Origin: CADEFX01 sp050260355
Lineage (GTDB): Bacteria; Pseudomonadota; Alphaproteobacteria; Rhizobiales; Hyphomicrobiaceae
NCBI GenBank assembly: GCA_050260355.1
Contig: JBLNBZ010000044.1
Span: forward strand, 20,504 to 84,503
DNA: 64,000 nucleotides
Direction of reading: 5' to 3'
In this document: positions 35,416 to 43,645 of the stretch, in pieces
How the letters are laid out: the number at the start of each line of letters is the position of its first letter
Numbering within the stretch: the first letter of the stretch is position 1
Position numbers and translations under genes: made by a program
Notes under the pieces: generated by a model
The model's input: the letters and a program-made list of their open reading frames with translations, nothing else
The model's database searches: none
What the model was told of the DNA's origin: nothing

Positions 35416-35745
35416 TCAATTTCCCTTGGCCGTACGGGAGGCCTTTTCTTCCAGCCCGGACGTCCCCATCCGCGACTCCAAGAGTTGTAGCACCTGCTCG
35501 AACGCGACTCCGCGACTCTCGAGCAGGACCAGCAGATGATAAATCAGATCCGCGGCCTCCGCCTTCAATGCTTCGTCGCCTTGGCCGATAGCAGCTATGA
35601 CGGTTTCGACGGCCTCCTCACCGAGCTTCCGGGCGCAACGCTCGGGCCCGGCGTCGAGCAATTGCCGCGTGTAGGACTTGGCAGCGCTCTCGTTGCGCCG
35701 CGCCCTGATCGTCGCCGCCAATCGTTCCAGTACTGTTCCGCTCAT
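35416..35745 (-). CDS. hisE: Phosphoribosyl-ATP pyrophosphatase
   Basis: This 109-residue all-alpha MazG-like enzyme shows KLGEEAVETVIAA and AADLIYHLLVLLESR, in which acidic residues bind Mg2+. It hydrolyses PR-ATP to PR-AMP in histidine synthesis. The other his genes usually preceding it are not in the window, so hisE is detached here and coupled only to coaA. Confidence 0.95.
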   Translation of the reverse strand: MSGTVLERLAATIRARRNESAAKSYTRQLLDAGPERCARKLGEEAVETVIAAIGQGDEALKAEAADLIYHLLVLLESRGVAFEQVLQLLESRMGTSGLEEKASRTAKGN

Positions 35746-35888
35746 GCCTGACGTCCGCCGGCTTGCCGAGTTGCCGCCGGTATCCAGCCCTTGGACGCGC
35801 TCAAGTCAAGCAATGCAAGCGATTTTGGTCGCGATGGGGGTCGGTTGCCTTTGCAAGGATACTACGCCAGGTCCGGTGAGCGCCCCCC

Positions 35889-36761
<873 letters not shown>

Positions 36762-36839
36762 TTTCAGTCTCTCTCCATCACCATCTGCTCGCCCGCAGTA
36801 TCCGTTCGTTCTCTACGTCGGGGATCCGTTCCGGCAGCC

Positions 36840-37673
36840 TCAGGCCGCCTTGTAGCGCTTTTCCCGGTCGATGATCTCGCGCGCCAGGCCGATGTAGGCC
36901 TGGCTCCCGGCGCACTCGTAGTCGTAAAGCAGGATCGGCTTGCCGTGCGACGGCGCCTCCGCGACCTTGATGTTGCGCGGTATCGTGGTGGCGTACACCT
37001 TGGCGCCGAAGAACTGGCGCACCTCGTTTGCCACCTCGCGCGACAGCGCCGTGCGCGCATCGTGCATGGTCAGCACGACGCCCTGGATCTCGAGCGCTGG
37101 ATTGAGCGTCGCCTTGATCTGGTCGATCGTCTCCTTGAGCTGGGAGATGCCCTCCAGCGCGAAGAACTCGCACTGAACCGGGACCAGGACCGCGTCGGCC
37201 GCCACCATGGCATTCAGCGTCAACAGGTTCAAAGACGGCGGGCAGTCGATCAAGACGTAGTCGATCATCGCGTCGGGCGCGCCCGATCGTTGCGCCGCGG
37301 CGAGCGCCATGACCGCATCACGCAAACGGAACGGGCGGTTCTGATCGCTCATCAAATCGCTTTCGAGGCCGACCAGATCGGAGTTCGCCGGGACGATCGA
37401 AAGCCCGGGAACCGCGGTCTGCACCTTGGCCGCCTGGAGGCTCGCCTTGCCCGACAAAACATCAAACGTCGTGAGCGGCCGCTGCTCGGGAGGGATGCCC
37501 ACACCGGTCGACGCATTGCCTTGCGGATCGAGATCGAGGATCAGCACCTGCTCGCCAATGGCCGCGAGCGCAGTGCCGAGATTGATCGCGGTGGTGGTCT
37601 TGCCGACGCCCCCCTTCTGATTGGCGACGGCCAATGTGCGGAGCTTTCCGGCTCCCGAATGCTTGCCAGCCAC
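36840..37673 (-). CDS. parA: Chromosome-partitioning ATPase ParA
   Basis: This 277-residue ATPase has the deviant Walker A KGGVGKTT (residues 20-27), the switch region LDLDPQGNAS and DYVLIDCPPSLN. It forms a gradient on the nucleoid that moves ParB-bound origins. The GTG at 37673 is chosen because GGAGGG lies six bases before it; it starts 2 bp after the rsmG stop. The longer open frame to 37769 is within rsmG. Confidence 0.97.
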   Translation of the reverse strand: MAGKHSGAGKLRTLAVANQKGGVGKTTTAINLGTALAAIGEQVLILDLDPQGNASTGVGIPPEQRPLTTFDVLSGKASLQAAKVQTAVPGLSIVPANSDLVGLESDLMSDQNRPFRLRDAVMALAAAQRSGAPDAMIDYVLIDCPPSLNLLTLNAMVAADAVLVPVQCEFFALEGISQLKETIDQIKATLNPALEIQGVVLTMHDARTALSREVANEVRQFFGAKVYATTIPRNIKVAEAPSHGKPILLYDYECAGSQAYIGLAREIIDREKRYKAA

Positions 37674-37675
37674 GG

Positions 37676-38338
37676 CTAACCCTCCGTCTTGGCTCTGAGC
37701 GCGCGTATTTCCACGATCCGCCCGCTCCTGTCCGTGCGGCTCGGCACGACCGTGCTCTCGAACTGCCAACGTCGCTGTGCCGCCTCCATCTCGGAGCCGA
37801 GTTCGCGCCCCTTTGGAAACAGACCCAGCGTGTCACGCGTAAACAGGCCGGACGAAAGCTCGAACAGCCGATCCAGCGGCGCGAGCGCGCGCGCGGAAAC
37901 CACCCCACCTTCGCTGATTCTAGCTTGAGTCGAGAAGGTTTCGATCCGCGCGTTGACAATGTCCACAGCGACTCCGGTCTGGCGCACCACCTCGCGGAGG
38001 AATGCGCATTTGCGCACGTCGCTCTCGATAAGCGTCATCGCGCTTTTTCCCGCCCTGATGATCGCAACGACAAGCCCTGGGAAGCCCGCGCCGCTGCCGA
38101 GGTCGGTCCACCTCGCGCCAGCGGGCGCCAGCTCGACGAGCTGAGCGCTGTCTGCGAAATGGCGATGCCAGATGTCGCCGAGCGTGCTCGGCGCTACCAG
38201 GTTGACCGCCCGCTGCCACTGCACCAGCAGGTCTGCGTACAGCTTCAGCCGGTCGAGCGTTTCACGTGAAACACCAAAGGCTTCCTGAAACTGGCTCGGA
38301 CCGGAGATATGTGGCAGCAACGCTGGCTCAACCCGCAT
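37676..38338 (-). CDS. rsmG: 16S rRNA m7G527 methyltransferase RsmG (GidB)
   Basis: This 220-residue SAM-dependent methyltransferase has DLGSGAGFPG for SAM binding. It modifies G527 of 16S rRNA. A parS site lies inside the gene near its 5' end (38258-38273) and is read as VSRET. It lies between mnmG and parA in the normal order of the class. Confidence 0.96.
   Translation of the reverse strand: MRVEPALLPHISGPSQFQEAFGVSRETLDRLKLYADLLVQWQRAVNLVAPSTLGDIWHRHFADSAQLVELAPAGARWTDLGSGAGFPGLVVAIIRAGKSAMTLIESDVRKCAFLREVVRQTGVAVDIVNARIETFSTQARISEGGVVSARALAPLDRLFELSSGLFTRDTLGLFPKGRELGSEMEAAQRRWQFESTVVPSRTDRSGRIVEIRALRAKTEG
38258..38273. promoter_or_regulatory. parS site 1 (inside rsmG)
   Basis: GTTTCACGTGAAAC is present in full; the 16-mer differs from TGTTTCACGTGAAACA only in the first base. 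It should bind ParB. Being inside a coding region, it constrains five codons of rsmG. Confidence 0.93.
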
Positions 38339-38385
38339 TTGAAAGATCCAGGGACACGTTTGGCACTTAGACGGGCGCGCCCACG

Positions 38386-40254
38386 CTAACCCACCGCCCG
38401 GCGCGGTCCCCGCTTCAGATGGGCCAGCACCAGCATCAGTGCAGCCGGCGTCACGCCGTCGATCCGTGCCGCCTGGGCGATGGTTGCCGGACGGTGCAGC
38501 GACAACTTCTGGCGCACCTCGGTCGACAGGCTGGAGATCGCGCCGAAGTCGAAGTCGGCTGGAATGAGCGCCCCTTCATCCCTGCGGAGCGCCGCCACGT
38601 CCGCCTCTTGACGCTCCACGTATGCTGCGTAGCGGGCGTCGATCTCGAGTTGCGGCCGCAAGCCGCTGTCGATGCGGCCCAATCCAGGCCAGATCGAGAT
38701 CAGCCGCGCCAGGTCGATGCCGGGGTAGGAGAGTAGCTCGAAAGCAGTCCGCCGGCGACCGTCCCTGTTGATGTCCAGGCCATGCCTGGCTGCCTCGGTC
38801 GGCGTCAAGGACAGCTCCCGCAGCATCCGCGTCCCCTCCTCCAATGCGCGCTTCTTGGCCGAGAAAGCGGCCTGCCGTCCGGACCCGACGCACCCGAGCT
38901 CCAGCCCGAGGGGCGTCAGGCGCTGGTCGGCGTTGTCCGCGCGCAATCTCAGCCTGAACTCGGCCCGCGACGTGAACATGCGATAGGGCTCCGTCACCCC
39001 GCGCGTCACCAGGTCGTCGATCATCACGCCCAGATACGCATCGGCGCGCGACACGATGATCCCTTCCTTGTGCCCCGACGCGCGCAGGGCCGCATTCAGT
39101 CCGGCCACGATGCCCTGCGCGCCCGCCTCCTCATAGCCCGTGGTGCCGTTGATCTGCCCGGCCAGGTACAGCCCGGGCGCCTTCTTGACCTCAAGCGTCG
39201 GCATCAGCTCGCGGGGATCGATGTAGTCGTACTCGATGGCGTAGCCCGGACGCTTGACCTGGACTTGCTCCAGTCCCGGCAGGGTGCGCAGGAACTCGGT
39301 CTGCACGTCGGCCGGGAGCGAGGTGGACAGGCCGTTGGGATAGACCGTGTCGTCGTCCAGGCCCTCCGGCTCGAGGAAGATCTGATGCGAGCTCCGGTCG
39401 GCGAACCGCACCACCTTGTCCTCGATCGACGGGCAATAGCGAGGCCCCACGCTCTTGATATCGCCGGAATACATGGGTGCCCTGGCCAGATTGGCCCGGA
39501 TGATGGCGTGGGTCCGCTCGTTCGTATGCGTGATGCCGCAGGAGATCTGCCGGTTCGCGATCCGCTCCGTCAGGAATGAAAACGGCACGGGATCGTCGTC
39601 GCCCGGCTGCATCTCCAGGCGGTCCCAGGCAATCGACGTCCCATCCAGCCGAGCAGGCGTCCCGGTTTTGAGGCGGCCCATCTGCAGGCCCAAGTTGTAG
39701 AGGCGCTCGGACAGGGCCACGGCTGGCTTCTCGCCGATCCGGCCAGCTGGGATCTTGACCTCCCCCATGTGGATCAGGCCGCGCAGGAATGTGCCGGTCG
39801 CAATCACCACGGCGCCGGCAGGGATTTCCCGCCCCCCGGCAACCACCCCCGCCACGAAGCCATCCCTGAGCAGCAGGTCCTCCGCCTGGGCCTCGATCAC
39901 CTCGAGGTTGGGCGTCTCCCGGATGGCGGCCTGCATGGCCTGCCGATACAACCTCCGGTCGGCCTGCGCCCGCGGCCCCTGCACCGCCGGCCCCTTCGAC
40001 CGGTTCAGCAGGCGGAACTGGATGCCTGCGGCATCCGCAATCCGCCCCATGAGCCCATCGAGCGCATCGATCTCGCGAACGAGATGCCCCTTGCCGAGCC
40101 CGCCGATGGCCGGATTGCAAGACATCTCGCCGATCGTGCCAAAGGAATGGGTGACGAGCGCGGTGCGCGCGCCCATGCGCGCGGCCGCCGCCGCCGCCTC
40201 GCAGCCGGCATGTCCGCCACCAATGACGACGACATCGAAGCTCAAATCAGACAT
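38386..40254 (-). CDS. mnmG: tRNA uridine-5-carboxymethylaminomethyl modification enzyme MnmG (GidA)
   Basis: This 622-residue FAD enzyme has the N-terminal dinucleotide motif VVIGGGHAGCEAA, SCNPAIGGLGKGHLVREIDALDG, and the C-terminal tRNA-binding helical domain. With MnmE it builds cmnm5U34 in tRNAs. The ATG at 40254 (MSDLSFDVV) matches the family; the open frame extends much further upstream without meaning. It is separated from mnmE by the hipBA module, whereas these genes are neighbours in most relatives. Confidence 0.97.
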   Translation of the reverse strand: MSDLSFDVVVIGGGHAGCEAAAAAARMGARTALVTHSFGTIGEMSCNPAIGGLGKGHLVREIDALDGLMGRIADAAGIQFRLLNRSKGPAVQGPRAQADRRLYRQAMQAAIRETPNLEVIEAQAEDLLLRDGFVAGVVAGGREIPAGAVVIATGTFLRGLIHMGEVKIPAGRIGEKPAVALSERLYNLGLQMGRLKTGTPARLDGTSIAWDRLEMQPGDDDPVPFSFLTERIANRQISCGITHTNERTHAIIRANLARAPMYSGDIKSVGPRYCPSIEDKVVRFADRSSHQIFLEPEGLDDDTVYPNGLSTSLPADVQTEFLRTLPGLEQVQVKRPGYAIEYDYIDPRELMPTLEVKKAPGLYLAGQINGTTGYEEAGAQGIVAGLNAALRASGHKEGIIVSRADAYLGVMIDDLVTRGVTEPYRMFTSRAEFRLRLRADNADQRLTPLGLELGCVGSGRQAAFSAKKRALEEGTRMLRELSLTPTEAARHGLDINRDGRRRTAFELLSYPGIDLARLISIWPGLGRIDSGLRPQLEIDARYAAYVERQEADVAALRRDEGALIPADFDFGAISSLSTEVRQKLSLHRPATIAQAARIDGVTPAALMLVLAHLKRGPRRAVG

Positions 40255-40309
40255 GGGCGGGGTTATAGCGCCGCCCCGCGCCCGGCGGAATGGCCGCGCT
40301 CCGGCTTCT

Positions 40310-40325
40310 CGTTTCACGTGAAACA
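40310..40325. promoter_or_regulatory. parS site 2 (upstream of mnmG)
   Basis: CGTTTCACGTGAAACA is 15/16 to the perfect site. It lies 56 bp before the mnmG start, between mnmG and the hip operator array, so ParB may also affect local transcription. Confidence 0.94.
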
Positions 40326-40340
40326 TAGGGCGGGAGGGAC

Positions 40341-40506
40341 GTTCCCGATCGGGTACTCTTGCATCGGCGCCCGCAATTTTACGGCCGAATGTTCCCGCTC
40401 GCGCACATCCCTGGCCGAATCGGCCTGTTTCCTCTACGATGTTCCCGATCGGTGACATTAGGGCTTTATTCGCCCGGCGCGCGTACACATATTCCCGCTC
40501 GGGAAC
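40341..40506. promoter_or_regulatory. Four HipB-type operator repeats at exact 50-bp spacing
   Basis: GTTCCCGATC (40341), GTTCCCGCTC (40391), GTTCCCGATC (40441) and ATTCCCGCTC (40491) begin exactly 50 bp apart. Sites 1 and 4 are near-perfect palindromes (GTTCCCGATCGGGTAC; TTCCCGCTCGGGAA); sites 2 and 3 have weaker right arms ending CACA and GACA. The last site ends about 20 bp before the hipB ATG, where it would block the promoter or ribosome access. Known hip operons have several HipB operators upstream, which fits autorepression. Confidence 0.75.
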
Positions 40507-40524
40507 ATCGACAGGACAGTCTCC

Positions 40525-40821
40525 ATGGCAGACACGTTCGAAGGCGATGGCCAATCCGCTGCACGCGAGCACGCCCGCCGGTTCGGCGCGCTGATCCGCC
40601 AGCGCCGTGAGGCCCTCAAAATGCGCCAGGACGATCTGGCGCTCGCCACCGGGGTCGGCCGCCGCTTCATTCTGGAGCTGGAAGGCGGCAAACCGAGCTG
40701 CCAGCTCGGCAAGGCTCTTCTCGTGGCTGTCGCCGTGGGCCTTCACCCGTTCGAGCTCTCGCCTGCAGGCCACGCCGACGACGGCCCTCTCCTGCCGGAT
40801 CTCGATGAGCCTGCGCCGTGA
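40525..40821 (+). CDS. hipB: HipB-like antitoxin, XRE family
   Basis: This 98-residue Cro/C1-type helix-turn-helix protein has the core LIRQRREALKMRQDDLALATG followed by a recognition helix region GVGRRFILELEGGKPS. Only the N-terminal tail and C-terminal LSPAGHADDGPLLPDLDEP extend from the domain. It should bind HipA and repress its own operon through the four sites upstream. Its stop overlaps the hipA start (GTGA), so translation is coupled. No strong ribosome binding site; AGGACA lies before the ATG. Confidence 0.88.
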   Translation: MADTFEGDGQSAAREHARRFGALIRQRREALKMRQDDLALATGVGRRFILELEGGKPSCQLGKALLVAVAVGLHPFELSPAGHADDGPLLPDLDEPAP

Positions 40822-42185
40822 CCCGTGTCCCCGTCTATTATGAGACCCGCACGGTTGGTCAGATCGAGGTCGGCCCTGACGGCCCGGCGTTCGCCTATGA
40901 CCCCGCCTGGCTGACAACGCGCGGCGCGTTCCCGATCTCGGTGCTGATGCCGCTTTCCGCGCGGCGCGTCGCGCCCGAGGTGTTCCTCCCCTGGGCCGCC
41001 AACCTGCTGCCTGAAGCCTCTCAGCTCCGCACCGTAGGCCTGAGACTTGGCGCAGCGCCCGAGGACGTCATCGGCATCCTGGCCGAAATCGGCCGCGACA
41101 CCGCCGGCGCATTGTCGATCGCCAAGCCGGGGCATTCGGATACCGGGGGGTGGCATCCCATTCCCGATGAGAAGGCCCTACAACGCATCCTCGACGAGTT
41201 GCCGAGCAAACCGTTCCTTGTCGGCGACGACGGCGTCTCCATGTCGCTCGCGGGCGTGCAAAGCAAGCTCGGCGTCGCCATAGACACCGAGGGCCGGTTG
41301 TGCGTGCCGGTCGAAGGTGCGCCGTCCACCCACATCCTGAAGCCTGATTCGGACAAGCTGTTCGGCGGCGTTCAGAACGAGGCGCTCTGCCTGCGGCTGG
41401 CGAAGACCCTCGGCATCAATGCCCCGGAGGTCACCACCGGCAAGGCGGGCACGCGCTCGTATCTGCTGGTGGCGCGCTACGACCGCATCCGCCAGGGCGA
41501 ACGCTGGCGCCGCCTGCATCAAGAGGATTTCTGCCAGGCGCTCGGCAAGCCGCCGGCCGCCAAGTACGAGTCCAATCAGAGCGGCATTCCCGGCCCTACG
41601 CTGGCTCAGATGTTCGCGCTCACACGGCGCATCTCGCGTGCACCCGACGTGCTGGCACTGCTCGACTACGTCATCTTCAACGTGTTGGCCTGCAACACCG
41701 ATGCCCACGCCAAGAACTACTCCCTGATGATTTCCGGACGCGGCGTGGGGCTCGCACCGATCTACGACGTCATGTGCGCGGCGGCCTGGAGCAACGTGGC
41801 GCGTAATCTGGCGCAGAAGATCGCCGGCAAGAACCGCGGAGAGCATCTGAAGCGGCGCCACTGGCAGCGTTTCGCGGCCAGCGCCGGGTTGAACCCATCG
41901 CGCACCATTGCCCGCGTCGAAACGTTGGCCAAAGCCGTGTTCGCCAATGCGGGAACGACGGCGAAGGAGGTTGCCGCTTTACCCGCCGGCGATCATCCGC
42001 TGATGCCGAAGTTCGTGGAGGCGCTCGAGACCCGCGCGCGCACCATCTTGTCAGGGCTTGCGGATGATGGGCCCGCGGACGAAGCTGACGCGGTCAGCTC
42101 CGCGACGCCTCGCACGGCACAAGCGAAACCCAAAACGCCTCGCGGCGCCAAAGCCAAAGGGCGCAAGGTGCGTGCTGGGCCGTAA
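40818..42185 (+). CDS. hipA: HipA-like serine/threonine kinase toxin
   Basis: This 455-residue HipA has an N-terminal couple_hipA domain (YYETRTVGQIEV), a G-loop-type AGVQSKLGV, STHILKPD with a nucleotide-binding Lys, catalytic loop NTDAHAKN (Asp at about 295, Asn at 300) and metal motif YDVM. All kinase residues look intact, so it is probably active. E. coli HipA phosphorylates GltX and causes growth arrest; HipA homologues use other targets. The C-terminal 30 residues are Lys/Ala/Pro-rich and unusual. The start is GTG, overlapping hipB by 4 bp. Confidence 0.93.
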   Translation: MTRVPVYYETRTVGQIEVGPDGPAFAYDPAWLTTRGAFPISVLMPLSARRVAPEVFLPWAANLLPEASQLRTVGLRLGAAPEDVIGILAEIGRDTAGALSIAKPGHSDTGGWHPIPDEKALQRILDELPSKPFLVGDDGVSMSLAGVQSKLGVAIDTEGRLCVPVEGAPSTHILKPDSDKLFGGVQNEALCLRLAKTLGINAPEVTTGKAGTRSYLLVARYDRIRQGERWRRLHQEDFCQALGKPPAAKYESNQSGIPGPTLAQMFALTRRISRAPDVLALLDYVIFNVLACNTDAHAKNYSLMISGRGVGLAPIYDVMCAAAWSNVARNLAQKIAGKNRGEHLKRRHWQRFAASAGLNPSRTIARVETLAKAVFANAGTTAKEVAALPAGDHPLMPKFVEALETRARTILSGLADDGPADEADAVSSATPRTAQAKPKTPRGAKAKGRKVRAGP

Positions 42186-42202
42186 ATGCCCCTGCAACCT
42201 TA

Positions 42203-42218
42203 TGTTTCACGTGAAACA
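42203..42218. promoter_or_regulatory. parS site 3 (between hipA and mnmE)
   Basis: TGTTTCACGTGAAACA is a perfect 16-bp parS. It lies in the 41-bp gap between the convergent hipA and mnmE genes. Confidence 0.96.
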
Positions 42219-42226
42219 AACGGCCG

Positions 42227-43564
42227 TCACTTTCCGATACAGAATCGGCCGAAAATCTGGTCCAGCACGTCCTCGACATCGACCCGGCCTGTAATTCGGC
42301 CGAGCGCGGTTGCGGCGCGGCGCAGATCCTCGGCCCGCAGCTCCAGCTCGTTCCCCGCCCCGCCCAGATAAGCCTCTAGCGCGTCGCGGCACAGCTCGAG
42401 CTGCTGACGATGGCGCGCCTGTGTGATCACCGGCGCCTCGGCTGACCCGATTCGCTCGCGCGCTTGCGCCTCGATGGCGTGCGAAAGCTCGCCAATGCCC
42501 TCGCCTGTCCGCGCCGATAGCCGCAGCCAATCCCGGGCCCAATGCTCCCGGCCCGGAGCCGCCAAGTCCATTTTGTTGAGCACCCGCAGAACTCGTATCC
42601 CGGGATCGGCCAAATCCGCCGGCAGATCCGCCACTGGGTCGGTCGCATCCATCAGCCAAAGCACCAGATCGGCCCCGCGCGCCCTCGCCAAGGTGCGGCG
42701 GATGCCCTCCTGCTCGACCTTGCCCTGGGTCTCGCGGATGCCGGCGGTATCGTTCAGCACCACCGGCAAACCGCCGAGATCGAGCTTCACCTCGATGACG
42801 TCGCGCGTTGTGCCCGCCTCCTCCGACACAATCGCGGCATCCCGCCGCGCCATGGCGTTGAGCAGGCTCGACTTGCCGACGTTCGGCGGACCGGCGATGA
42901 CGACATGGAAGCCGTCGCGCAGAATCTCGCCGCGGCGACCATCGTCGAGATGCCGGGCGATTTCGGGCGCGAGCGCAGCGACGATCTCACGCGCCTTGGC
43001 CCAGGCGCTCTCGCCGACGTCACCCTCATCCGAGAAGTCGATGGCCGCCTCGGTCAGCGCCTGTGCCTCGATCAACCGGCCGCGCCAGCCCTCGTAGAGT
43101 CGCGCGAGAGCTCCGCCCGCCTGCCGCATGGCCTGCCTGGCCTGCGCCTGCGTCTCTGCATCCACGAGATCGGCGATGGCCTCTGCCTGGGTCAGATCAA
43201 TCTTGCCGCTCTCGAAGGCCCTGCGGGCGAACTCTCCAGGCTCCGCCAGCCGCAAGCCCTGGATTGCGCCGAGCGCCCGCAGCATCGACTGCGTCACAGC
43301 GCGCCCGCCGTGCACGTGGAACTCGGCCATATCCTCGCCGGTCTCGGTCTTGGGGCCCGGAAACCACAAGGCCAGCCCGTGATCCAGCGCCTCCCTCGTT
43401 GCGGGATGGCGAATGATCCTGAGCGCGGCAGTCCGCGGCGCACCTCGCGGCGGCGCCATCTTGTCCAACGCCAAGCCGGCCGCCGGTCCCGAGATCCGGA
43501 ACACCGCAATCGCGCTGCGGCCGGGCGCACTGGAAAGGGCGAATATTGTTTGTCTGTCGCTCAC
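42227..43564 (-). CDS. mnmE: tRNA modification GTPase MnmE
   Basis: This 445-residue protein has an N-terminal tetrahydrofolate-binding domain (FALSSAPGRSAIAVFRISG), a helical domain, an inserted G domain (GPPNVGKSSL about residue 228, NDTAG, NKMDL) and the C-terminal CIGK with the essential Cys. It works with MnmG on wobble uridine. The gene converges on hipA. Length is usual. Confidence 0.97.
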   Translation of the reverse strand: MSDRQTIFALSSAPGRSAIAVFRISGPAAGLALDKMAPPRGAPRTAALRIIRHPATREALDHGLALWFPGPKTETGEDMAEFHVHGGRAVTQSMLRALGAIQGLRLAEPGEFARRAFESGKIDLTQAEAIADLVDAETQAQARQAMRQAGGALARLYEGWRGRLIEAQALTEAAIDFSDEGDVGESAWAKAREIVAALAPEIARHLDDGRRGEILRDGFHVVIAGPPNVGKSSLLNAMARRDAAIVSEEAGTTRDVIEVKLDLGGLPVVLNDTAGIRETQGKVEQEGIRRTLARARGADLVLWLMDATDPVADLPADLADPGIRVLRVLNKMDLAAPGREHWARDWLRLSARTGEGIGELSHAIEAQARERIGSAEAPVITQARHRQQLELCRDALEAYLGGAGNELELRAEDLRRAATALGRITGRVDVEDVLDQIFGRFCIGK

Positions 43565-43645
43565 AGGAACGCTCTCGCCGAGGGGCGTGTTGGCCTATAC
43601 TTGAAAGCTCCGCGCCGCTTCGCGCGCCCGATCGGGAGGTCATGC

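Noticed and set aside
40255..40917. Extension of the mnmG frame to 40917
   Set aside because: Family N-terminus starts at 40254; the extension covers parS, the hip operators and hipB in antisense.
42542..43645. Extension of the YyaL-type frame far upstream across mnmE
   Set aside because: The real start at 43646 has a GGGAGG box and the family N-terminus; the upstream part is antisense to mnmE.
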